From assembly GCA_934725795.1 (NCBI GenBank), contig CAKVCF010000019.1:1-8962 (forward strand): a stretch of DNA of 8,962 nt. Reading direction: 5' to 3'. The notes beneath the pieces are model-generated. The model did no database searches, had not been told where the DNA came from, and saw only the letters and a list, made by a program, of their open reading frames with translations. Of this stretch, positions 1 through 5,988 are shown piece by piece; within the stretch, counting starts at the first letter, position 1, and each line of letters opens with the position of its first letter. This DNA is from an uncultured Clostridia bacterium (GTDB lineage: Bacteria; Bacillota; Clostridia; Christensenellales; UBA1242). Both the position numbers and the translations under genes were made by a program.

Positions 1-77
1 GCGCCAATAGCTCAGCTGGATAGAGCATCGCCCTTCTAAGGCGGGGGTCGGGGGTTCGAACCCCTCTTGGCGCACCA
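1..77 (+). tRNA. tRNA-Arg (anticodon TCT)
   Basis: This is a complete cloverleaf. The acceptor strand GCGCCAA (1-7) pairs with TTGGCGC (67-73), followed by discriminator A and an encoded CCA (75-77). The D arm is GCTC...GAGC. The anticodon stem TCGCC/GGCGG encloses the loop CTTCTAA, which gives anticodon TCT and decodes AGA/AGG arginine codons. The T arm GGGGG-TTCGAAC-CCCTC pairs with one G-T wobble. The gene begins at the first base of the window, so its promoter and any upstream tRNA cluster are out of view. An intrinsic terminator follows directly, so this is either a single gene or the last of a cluster. Confidence 0.97.
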
Positions 78-113
78 AAAAAACACAAGTTAAAAGGCTT
101 GTGCTTTTTGTTT
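78..113 (+). terminator. Intrinsic terminator of tRNA-Arg
   Basis: The hairpin CACAAG (84-89) / CTTGTG (98-103) has an 8-nt loop. It is flanked by an A-tract and followed by a T-rich run (105-113). It begins within ten bases of the tRNA CCA end, so it ends the tRNA transcript. Confidence 0.85.
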
Positions 114-219
114 GTATTTTTAAGAAATTTTAATTATTTTTTGTAAATTATTAGTATCCATATATCTCATTTTTATACAAACAAGCAAAAAGCTGATATA
201 CATAATAAATTCTTTTACC

Positions 220-246
220 AAAAAAAATAGGCGTTAATAGCCTATT
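220..246 (-). terminator. Intrinsic terminator of the DegV-family gene
   Basis: Read on the minus strand, a perfect 7-bp stem AATAGGC/GCCTATT (arms at 226-232 and 240-246) with a 7-nt loop is followed by a run of eight T residues. It starts about ten bases after the DegV stop codon. Confidence 0.9.
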
Positions 247-255
247 CTTTTAATT

Positions 256-1113
256 TTAATTGTTTTCGTCTGTTTCAGGGTCTTTATTTATGAACAAAAT
301 ACCAAGAGTTCCTGGACCACAGTGTGAACTGATTGTTGAACTTGCGTTAACATCATAGACTTGTTTGAAGCCATATTCACGCAAACGGTCGCAAATTGAA
401 GAACTGATTGCCATCGGGCTGCTGTGTGTTACAAACGCAACTGACAAATCTGGATTTGATTTTTTAAGTATGTCTTCAACATACTTTTTAAGGCAACCAT
501 TTATACCACCCATATATTTTTTTGTAACTTTCATTTCACCATTGATAACTGAAATTTGTGGTTTAAGCATCAAAATTGTTGCACCAATAAGTGCCAATGA
601 ACTGCATCTGCCACCCTTATACAGATATTTGAGAGTGTCAACCAAAAAACTTGCTTGCACATTTGGACGAAGAGCATTTATTGCTTCCACAATCTCTGCT
701 GGTTGTTTGCCCTCTTTTACCATTTCAACACATTTAAGTGTAAGCAAAGCAATACCTGATGAAAGCGACATACTGTCAATCAAATAAACGTTAGACATAT
801 CTTCAGCCGCATGGCAAGCGTTTGCAAATGCAGATGTCATTTTATCTGACAAACCGATGTGGATTACTGCATCATAATTTTTTAAAATATCTGTGAAATA
901 TTCTTTAAACATTTCTGCACTAGGTGCACCTGTTTTTGGCAAGATACCCTTTTCTTTAACAAAAGCAAACAAATCTTGGCTTGAAACATCCACGCCATCA
1001 CGGAACTCTTGTTCCCCCATTGTTACAAAATAAGGCATGCAAAAAATGCCATTTTGTTCAATAATTTCTTTTGGTAAATCGCACGCACTGTCGATTGAAA
1101 TTGCAATTTTCAT
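256..1113 (-). CDS. DegV family fatty-acid-binding protein (FakB-like)
   Basis: DegV/FakB proteins bind a fatty acid in the cytoplasm and present it to a FakA-type kinase, which makes the acyl-phosphate used in phospholipid synthesis. The 285-residue product has the usual family length. Motifs in order: N-terminal D8-S9 with DLP (12-14); TGAPS (61-65) at the usual T-S-x-P-S site, with Gly replacing Ser; GLSDKMTSAF (87-96), the GxSxxxSG-type loop; DS (113-114); YLYKGGR (163-169); and H264-C-GPG (266-268), where the His matches the carboxylate-contacting His of FakB proteins. The start chosen is ATG at 1113, because AAAGGTGAG lies 7 nt upstream. A GTG four codons earlier falls inside that ribosome-binding site. 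The gene stands alone with its own terminator, and no fakA is visible. Family assignment is strong; which fatty acid it binds is unknown. Confidence 0.92.
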   Translation of the reverse strand: MKIAISIDSACDLPKEIIEQNGIFCMPYFVTMGEQEFRDGVDVSSQDLFAFVKEKGILPKTGAPSAEMFKEYFTDILKNYDAVIHIGLSDKMTSAFANACHAAEDMSNVYLIDSMSLSSGIALLTLKCVEMVKEGKQPAEIVEAINALRPNVQASFLVDTLKYLYKGGRCSSLALIGATILMLKPQISVINGEMKVTKKYMGGINGCLKKYVEDILKKSNPDLSVAFVTHSSPMAISSSICDRLREYGFKQVYDVNASSTISSHCGPGTLGILFINKDPETDENN

Positions 1114-1144
1114 AATAAAACTCACCTTTATTTTTACTACTAAA

Positions 1145-1175
1145 ATATTAAACGCATCAAAACTTGATTTAATGC
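1145..1175 (-). promoter_or_regulatory. Possible promoter-proximal operator upstream of the DegV gene
   Basis: A minus-strand TAATAT (1145-1150) sits about 30 bp before the DegV start codon and could be a -10 element, but no good -35 stands at the right distance. Just upstream of it lies the inverted repeat ATCAA-AAC-TTGAT (1156-1168), placed where a repressor could block polymerase. DegV/FakB genes are often lipid-regulated in Firmicutes, but this repeat is short and is not a known FapR or FabT box as I recall them. Confidence 0.25.
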
Positions 1176-1317
1176 AACATATTCAAAATTAAGTTTTTTA
1201 AATCTAAAATAGTTTAAACACTTAGTTTGACAAATAGATTTTATATAAGCTTATTAAACCTTTTTAATGTGGACAACATTTGTTAATTTATTTAAGATTT
1301 CTATAAAAACTATTTTT

Positions 1318-1346
1318 AGTTTACCATATTATTTTTAATTAGTCAA
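1318..1346 (-). promoter_or_regulatory. Candidate distal promoter facing the DegV gene
   Basis: On the minus strand, TTGACT (1341-1346) is separated by exactly 17 bp from TAAACT (1318-1323, 4 of 6 match to TATAAT). If it is used, it would give a leader of about 200 nt before the DegV gene. This is a composition-prone AT-rich stretch, so support is moderate at best. Confidence 0.3.
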
Positions 1347-1498
1347 ACATTATTGCCAGATAACAATCGTTTTGATTTGCAAAAAATAAAAATTGTCTAT
1401 TATTTGGTTTTTAATGCGCAATAAATTGCAAAAATCAACTTCTTTTTCCAACACAAAAACGGCTAGACAAGTAAATTAACTATAAACAAAGTTTTGGT

Positions 1499-1527
1499 TT
1501 GCTTTAAGTTAAATTTTGTGATAAAAT
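1499..1527 (+). promoter_or_regulatory. Extended -10 promoter of the SDR gene, probably leaderless
   Basis: TTGCTT (1499-1504), a 17-bp spacer and TAAAAT (1522-1527) are preceded by TGA, which makes an extended -10 element (TGn-TATAAT type). The expected transcription start, about 7 nt after the -10, is at 1534-1535. That falls on the tandem ATG codons at 1532 and 1535. No Shine-Dalgarno sequence stands before them. Confidence 0.55.
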
Positions 1528-1531
1528 ATTT

Positions 1532-2416
1532 ATGATGAAAATTGAGAAATATCTTGAAGACTATAAAGAATTAAAAAATAAAACCATACTCATAACTGGT
1601 GCAGCTGGTGGCATTGGAAGCCAAGTTGCGGACCATTTTGCATATCTTGGTGCAAACCTTATTTTTGCCAACCGAAATATAGAAAAAGCTGAAAAACTTG
1701 CAGCACAAATTAAAGAAAAATACCAAGATGTTAGTATTAAAATCATGCCGCTTGATTTATGCTTAACTGAATCTGTTACTGCTTTTTTAAAGCAAGTTCA
1801 AGACATACATGTTGATATTTTTATTCATAATGCAGGCATATATAATGTTCCAAGGCAAACCACAGACTTAGGCTTTGACAACATTTATCAAACAAACTGC
1901 CTTATGCCTTACCTGATTTGTAAAAGGCTTATGCCATGGTTTAGCCAAAACAACACAAAGGTGATATATATGGGCAGCATTGCCTATAATTATAGCAAGA
2001 TTAATCCTACTGATGTACAATTTTTGCACAACAATAAGGTTAATAAAATTTATGGCAACAGCAAACGTGTGGCAATGTGCGCCTTGCTTGACCTGTTTAA
2101 GCAAAACCCTGATATGCACTTCTCTATTGCTCACCCTGGGCTTACGCTCACACAAATGACAAATCATTATCCAAAAGGATTTAATTGGCTGGTGAAAGCA
2201 GCATTAAAAATTGCTTGTCCGCCACCTAAAAATGCAGGTTTATCGCTGATTTATGCCAGCGCACACAACACAACTGATACTCAATGGATTGGTCCAAGAA
2301 TATGCAATATTTGGGGCAAACCAAAATGCTGTAAACTTGTGTTGCCTGAGCATGAACGCCGTTTTGCTTTTGCCGAACTTGAAAGGCAGGATGCCAACTT
2401 GCAAGGCAAGATTTAG
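1532..2416 (+). CDS. Short-chain dehydrogenase/reductase (SDR) family oxidoreductase
   Basis: This is a classical Rossmann-fold NAD(P)-dependent oxidoreductase of 294 residues. The cofactor loop is TGAAGGIG (23-30 region). Asn-Arg at 47-48 at the end of the second strand favours NADPH. DL (75-76), NAG (100-102), the structural Asn122, catalytic Ser149 in MGS, and YxxxK (Tyr174, Lys178) complete the active site. HPG (201-203) with T205/T207 covers the nicotinamide. An 18-residue helical stretch precedes the fold, and the C-terminal 40 residues (WGKPKCC and beyond) carry a Cys pair. The pattern resembles retinol-dehydrogenase-like SDRs, but the substrate cannot be read from sequence. The start is one of two tandem ATGs (1532 or 1535). 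There is no ribosome-binding site, and the promoter geometry suggests a leaderless message. It is separated from xfp by 320 bp and a hairpin, so it is not an evident operon partner. Confidence 0.9.
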   Translation: MMKIEKYLEDYKELKNKTILITGAAGGIGSQVADHFAYLGANLIFANRNIEKAEKLAAQIKEKYQDVSIKIMPLDLCLTESVTAFLKQVQDIHVDIFIHNAGIYNVPRQTTDLGFDNIYQTNCLMPYLICKRLMPWFSQNNTKVIYMGSIAYNYSKINPTDVQFLHNNKVNKIYGNSKRVAMCALLDLFKQNPDMHFSIAHPGLTLTQMTNHYPKGFNWLVKAALKIACPPPKNAGLSLIYASAHNTTDTQWIGPRICNIWGKPKCCKLVLPEHERRFAFAELERQDANLQGKI

Positions 2417-2493
2417 AGTAAATATATAAAATGCAACGATAGAAAAAAATTTATAATAATTTTACCTAATAAAATACAGTTATTTTAATTTAC

Positions 2494-2510
2494 TTAATAA
2501 AGCTTATTAA
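2494..2510. repeat. AT-rich palindrome TTAATAA-AGC-TTATTAA
   Basis: Perfect 7-bp inverted arms (2494-2500 and 2504-2510) surround a 3-bp centre. The sub-sequence AAGCTTATTAA also occurs at 1247-1257 upstream of the SDR gene. Its function is unknown. In such AT-rich DNA it could be chance, or it could be a binding site for a regulator. Confidence 0.4.
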
Positions 2511-2517
2511 TGTTAAC

Positions 2518-2560
2518 AAAATGTTTAAGCGCAAAAAATGTGTGCTTAAACATTTTTAAT
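2518..2560 (+). terminator. Probable terminator of the SDR gene
   Basis: A 13-bp perfect stem AAAATGTTTAAGC (2518-2530) / GCTTAAACATTTT (2544-2556) carries a 13-nt loop and is followed by a T-rich tract broken by AA (TTTTTAATTTGGTTTT). It lies about 100 nt after the SDR stop. The stem is unusually long and AT-rich for a terminator, and it is nearly symmetric, so it could act in both directions. Confidence 0.6.
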
Positions 2561-2650
2561 TTGGTTTTATTTTGAGTATAATTATTTTAACAATAGACAA
2601 ACTTATGCGTTGATTTATTTTAGCTTTAAGTTTTAGTTGCAATATACTTA

Positions 2651-2691
2651 TTGACTTAAACACACTAAATCCGCATTAATTAGAAGTCTAA
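2651..2691 (+). promoter_or_regulatory. Candidate xfp promoter with overlapping palindromic operator
   Basis: TTGACT (2651-2656), an 18-bp spacer and ATTAAT (2675-2680, 4 of 6) form a plausible promoter about 50 nt upstream of the xfp start. The palindrome TTAGA-AG-TCTAA (2680-2691) begins at the last base of the -10 and covers the expected start point, a typical place for a repressor site. No known regulator is implied by this sequence. Confidence 0.35.
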
Positions 2692-2726
2692 AATTTGTGC
2701 AAACTTTTAGCATTGGTTTGCTTTTA

Positions 2727-2732
2727 AGGGGT
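2727..2732 (+). promoter_or_regulatory. Ribosome-binding site of xfp
   Basis: AAGGGG stands 4 nt before the ATG at 2737. It fixes the start codon and shows that this organism uses standard Shine-Dalgarno initiation, in contrast to the leaderless-type genes in the same window. Confidence 0.8.
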
Positions 2733-2736
2733 AAAA

Positions 2737-5088
2737 ATGAAAGAAAATTATTTATCAAAAGAATATATGCAAAGTTTGGATGCATACTGGCGTGCTGCAA
2801 ACTATTTATCTGTTGCTCAGCTTTACTTGCTTGATAATCCGCTTATGCGTGAACACGAATTGTGTTTAGCCGATGTAAAACACAAACTGGTTGGCCATTG
2901 GGGCACTGTGCCTGGACAAAATTTTGTTTATGCTCATTGCAACAGGGTTATTAACAAATATAACCTTGATATGATTTTATTATCAGGCCCTGGTCATGGT
3001 GGCAATTTTTTAACATCAAACTGCTATCTGGAAGGCACTTACACAGAATTCTACCCTAACATAGATTTTTCACACGATGGTATGAAAATGTTTTGCAAAC
3101 AATTCTCTTTCCCTGGTGGAATAGGCTCTCATTGCGTGCCTGAAACACCTGGCTCAATGCACGAAGGTGGCGAACTTGGTTATTCTCTTGCACATGCATT
3201 TGGGGCAGTTATGGACAATCCAAATTTAATAGCAACTGTAATTGTTGGTGATGGTGAAGCTGAAACTGGTCCACTTGCAACCGCATGGCATGGTAACAAA
3301 TTTATAAATCCAAAAATGGACGGTGCAGTTTTGCCTATTTTGCACCTTAACGGCTACAAAATCAACAATCCAACTGTGCTTTCAAGGTTACCAAAAAATC
3401 AACTTACTGCCCTTATGCAAGGTTATGGCTATGCGCCAATCTTTGTTGAAGGTGATGAACCAAACACAATGCACTTAAAAATGGCAAAAGCAATGGACAA
3501 AGCCATTGAAATGATTAAAACAATACAAAAAAATGCAGATAAATACGCTAACACTACTCCAACCTGGCCTATGATTATTTTACGCACTCCAAAGGGATGG
3601 ACAGGGCCAAAACAAGTTAACGGCAAACAAATTGAAGGTTTGTGGCGTGCGCATCAAATTCCACTTGATATTAAAACTGAACAAGATTTGGCGATGCTTA
3701 AAAACTGGCTGAATAGTTATAAACCAGACGAATTGTTTGACGAAAATTATCGTCCTTATAAATACATTACCGATATTTTACCAAAAGGCAACAAACGTAT
3801 GTGCTCTAGCCCTTACACCAATGGTGGTCTGTTGTTAAAAGACCTTAAAACCCCTAAGTTTGAAAAATATGCAGTTAAATTTAAAGGTCATGGCACAGTA
3901 AAAGCTCAAGACATGTTTGAACTTGGCGGTTATGTGCGTGATTTGTTGGCGATGAATAAAAATAACTACCGTATTTTCAGCCCTGATGAAAACAATTCAA
4001 ACCGACTTTACAAAGTGTTTGAAGCCACAAACCGCAATTTTAATGCAAAAAAACTTGAAAGTGATGAGAATTTGGCAAATAATGGTCATGTTATGGACAG
4101 TTTCCTTAGCGAGCACATGTGCGAAGGCTGGCTGGAAGGTTATTTACTTACAGGCAGACACGGCATGTTTGATAGTTATGAAGCTTTTGTGCGTGTTGTT
4201 GACAGCATGATTGCTCAACACGCAAAATGGCTTAAAGCCTGCCAAAATATTGAATGGCGTGCACCTATAAGTTCACTTAACCTTGTGCTTACAAGCAATG
4301 TATGGCAACAAGACCACAATGGATTTACACACCAAGATCCTGGTTTGCTTGATATGATTGCAACAAAAAATAAAGATGTTGTGCGTGTATATTTACCTGC
4401 TGACGCAAACTGCTTGCTCTCCTGCTTTGACCACACGGCAAAAAGCAAAAACTATATCAACGTGATTGTTGCAAGCAAACATCCAACTTACCAATGGCTT
4501 AGCATGGACGAAGCAAAAACTCATTGCGAAAAAGGTATATCTGTTTGGGATTGGGCTTGCTTTGGCGACACAAAAAAACCAGATATTGTTATTGCAAGTT
4601 GTGGCTCTACTCCAACCATTGAAGCTTTGGCAGCAACAAAACTTCTTCACGAATATTTGCCAGATTTAAACATTAGGTTTGTTAATGTTGTGGACTTGAT
4701 GAAACTTGTGTCAAACAACACTCACCCTCATGGTTTGACTGACAAAGAATATGATGCAATATTTACAAAAGACAAACCTATCATTTTCAACTTCCATGGT
4801 TATTCTCCACTCGTACACACCCTGACATATAATCGCCACAATCAAAACATTCACGTATCTGGTTATATGGAAGAAGGCACAATCACCACTGCTTTTGATA
4901 TGCGTGTTAGAAATCATATTGACCGCTTCCATTTGGTGCTTAAAGCATTGAATTATCTTAACTTGGATAAGTCAGTTGAAACAAAAATCAAACGTGAAAT
5001 GAACAATAAATTGAAACAACACACCGCTTATATTGATGAATATGGCGTTGATATGCCTGAAATTGAAAACTGGAATTGGAACGATTAA
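2737..5088 (+). CDS. xfp: Xylulose-5-phosphate/fructose-6-phosphate phosphoketolase
   Basis: This thiamine-diphosphate enzyme cleaves xylulose-5-P (or fructose-6-P) with phosphate to acetyl-phosphate plus glyceraldehyde-3-P (or erythrose-4-P), the key step of the phosphoketolase pathway. The 783 residues are full length for the family (about 790-825). The N-terminal PP domain has GHWGTVPG (53-60, His54), GPGHGGN (84-90, His87), SHC with PGSMHEGGELGY (131-149, His132 and His142), and the ThDP/Mg motif GDGEAETG (171-178) with LNGYKI. The Pyr domain has ELGGY, SPDENNSNRL (415-424; other family members usually carry Thr where Asn419 is), and SEHMCEGWLEGYLLTGRHG, where Glu459 matches the catalytic Glu. 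TSNVWQQDHNGFTHQDPG and a C-terminal HGYSPLV-SGYMEEGTITTAFDM follow. Substrate preference cannot be read. No acetate kinase or phosphotransacetylase gene is adjacent, and the gene appears monocistronic. Confidence 0.98.
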   Translation: MKENYLSKEYMQSLDAYWRAANYLSVAQLYLLDNPLMREHELCLADVKHKLVGHWGTVPGQNFVYAHCNRVINKYNLDMILLSGPGHGGNFLTSNCYLEGTYTEFYPNIDFSHDGMKMFCKQFSFPGGIGSHCVPETPGSMHEGGELGYSLAHAFGAVMDNPNLIATVIVGDGEAETGPLATAWHGNKFINPKMDGAVLPILHLNGYKINNPTVLSRLPKNQLTALMQGYGYAPIFVEGDEPNTMHLKMAKAMDKAIEMIKTIQKNADKYANTTPTWPMIILRTPKGWTGPKQVNGKQIEGLWRAHQIPLDIKTEQDLAMLKNWLNSYKPDELFDENYRPYKYITDILPKGNKRMCSSPYTNGGLLLKDLKTPKFEKYAVKFKGHGTVKAQDMFELGGYVRDLLAMNKNNYRIFSPDENNSNRLYKVFEATNRNFNAKKLESDENLANNGHVMDSFLSEHMCEGWLEGYLLTGRHGMFDSYEAFVRVVDSMIAQHAKWLKACQNIEWRAPISSLNLVLTSNVWQQDHNGFTHQDPGLLDMIATKNKDVVRVYLPADANCLLSCFDHTAKSKNYINVIVASKHPTYQWLSMDEAKTHCEKGISVWDWACFGDTKKPDIVIASCGSTPTIEALAATKLLHEYLPDLNIRFVNVVDLMKLVSNNTHPHGLTDKEYDAIFTKDKPIIFNFHGYSPLVHTLTYNRHNQNIHVSGYMEEGTITTAFDMRVRNHIDRFHLVLKALNYLNLDKSVETKIKREMNNKLKQHTAYIDEYGVDMPEIENWNWND

Positions 5089-5144
5089 AATCATAAAAAG
5101 CTATAACAAATTTTAGTAAGCATTTGTTGAATATAAATTTGGTC

Positions 5145-5192
5145 TTGACAATTTATAGTTTAGGTGTATCATATTGTTAATAAAGGTGAATT
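5145..5192 (+). promoter_or_regulatory. Promoter and ribosome-binding site of the repeat-protein gene
   Basis: A perfect -35 TTGACA (5145-5150), a 16-bp spacer and -10 TATCAT (5167-5172, 5 of 6) predict a start near 5179. The Shine-Dalgarno AAAGGTGA (5182-5189) lies 4 nt before the ATG. The gene therefore has its own strong promoter although it follows xfp by only 104 bp. Confidence 0.75.
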
Positions 5193-5867
5193 ATGGACAA
5201 TGATTTGTGGATGAGAAACTATGTAAGGTTAACAAACTTTTTAAAAAATAATGGCAAATATCCTAACATAAACGCTAAGGATGAAAAGGAAAGGGCTTTG
5301 GCTGAATTTGTTAGGATCCAGCGCCATGAATATCAAAATAAAACTCTTGAAAGATATCGTGAAAAATTGTTAAATCATATCCAATTTTATTGGGGCTATG
5401 ATAAAGTTAAAAATGATGATAGTTTAGAGAGTTGGCAAGAATATGAACAATCTTACATTCAAAAACTTATCAAATCAAACGGCACAAGATTTAAAAAGGA
5501 CGGCATATACGAAACCAACAAAGTAAAAGATTGGGAACTTATGCAACGCAAACTTGAAAAAAATGGTGCGCTTGATACTGACAGAGAGTATGAACTTAAC
5601 AAAATAGGTTTTTATTTTGATGACAACACCACTCCTAAACAACAAAAAAAAGCAATATGGTTTAAAAATTATAATTTGCTCATAAAATTGCTTACATTTG
5701 CTGATGGTGATTACAATAAAGTTAAAACCTTAACAAAATTTAAAGATATTGAAAATTGGTTTTATTTGCAAATCAAAGAAGAACAAAATGGTGCGTTGGA
5801 AGATGACAGACTATATTTGCTGAACAATATCAATTTCCCATTTGAAAGCATTTACGAAAAAGATTAA
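5193..5867 (+). CDS. Triple helicase-associated (HA)-type repeat protein
   Basis: The 224-residue product is built almost wholly of three tandem units with an exact 75-residue period. Conserved positions recur at n, n+75, n+150: Trp6/81/156, an aromatic at 39/114/189, Gln43/118/193, Leu52/127/202, Arg56/131/206 and Phe65/140/215 in an I-x-F ending. Units 2 and 3 share an NGAL-x-x-D/D-R core. The pattern W..Y..L..F...G..P....L..FV..QR......L...R...L..I.F matches the helicase-associated domain (HA, PF03457), a small helical module usually found C-terminal to helicases. Here no helicase domain is present. The protein is highly charged, with no signal peptide or membrane segment. Nucleic-acid binding is a reasonable inference, not shown. 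The start is fixed by AAAGGTGA; a terminator overlaps the stop codon. Confidence 0.8.
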   Translation: MDNDLWMRNYVRLTNFLKNNGKYPNINAKDEKERALAEFVRIQRHEYQNKTLERYREKLLNHIQFYWGYDKVKNDDSLESWQEYEQSYIQKLIKSNGTRFKKDGIYETNKVKDWELMQRKLEKNGALDTDREYELNKIGFYFDDNTTPKQQKKAIWFKNYNLLIKLLTFADGDYNKVKTLTKFKDIENWFYLQIKEEQNGALEDDRLYLLNNINFPFESIYEKD

Positions 5868-5890
5868 GCAACATGCTTAATCTTTTTTTT
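5862..5890 (+). terminator. Intrinsic terminator, probably bidirectional (repeat protein / murG)
   Basis: A 9-bp perfect stem GATTAAGCA (5862-5870) / TGCTTAATC (5874-5882) with a 3-nt loop is followed by eight T residues. The left arm contains the last codon and the TAA stop of the repeat-protein gene. On the minus strand the same hairpin is followed by TTTTT, so it can also end the convergent murG transcript, about 100 nt after its stop. Confidence 0.88.
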
Positions 5891-5988
5891 ATCAAAAAAC
5901 TAAATTTAAAACCACCAGCAACTTTAATTTTTTTAACATTATTTTGTTTACTGCGGCGCTAACAATGCCAATGGTCTTATAAATCACA

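Larger units (their letters stand above)
1114..1531. other. 418-bp AT-rich divergent intergenic region
   Basis: This gap separates the divergently read DegV and SDR genes. It holds candidate promoters for both sides (described separately), an inverted repeat near the DegV start, and a plus-strand TTGACA (1227-1232) upstream of a 23-codon open frame (1267-1338). I see no RNA gene, riboswitch fold, repeat array or longer coding frame in it. Confidence 0.6.
2417..2736. other. 320-bp intergenic region between SDR and xfp
   Basis: This stretch is AT-rich and non-coding. It contains an AT palindrome (2494-2510), a long hairpin that may end the SDR transcript (2518-2557), a candidate xfp promoter with an overlapping palindrome (2651-2691), and the xfp ribosome-binding site AAGGGG (2727-2732). 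I see no RNA gene in it. Confidence 0.6.

Noticed and set aside
365..787. 140-codon plus-strand open frame opposite the DegV gene
   Set aside because: It is a shadow of the real minus-strand gene. It has no ribosome-binding site and no recognisable domain, and it lies wholly inside a well-conserved coding region.
1114..1125. GTG start four codons upstream for the DegV protein
   Set aside because: That GTG is part of the AAAGGTGAG ribosome-binding site. The ATG at 1113 has correct spacing and begins the conserved KIAISIDSACDLP strand.
1114..1531. Riboswitch or structured RNA upstream of the SDR or DegV gene
   Set aside because: No long paired helices or recognisable riboswitch core were visible, and the SDR promoter lies at the start codon, leaving no leader.
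4215..4650. Two minus-strand open frames of 77 and 85 codons inside xfp
   Set aside because: They are antisense shadows of conserved phosphoketolase sequence, rich in Cys/Trp/Phe as expected for the wrong frame, with no Shine-Dalgarno.
1532..5088. SDR and xfp as a single metabolic operon
   Set aside because: They are 320 bp apart with a hairpin between them, and xfp has its own promoter-like sequence and Shine-Dalgarno.
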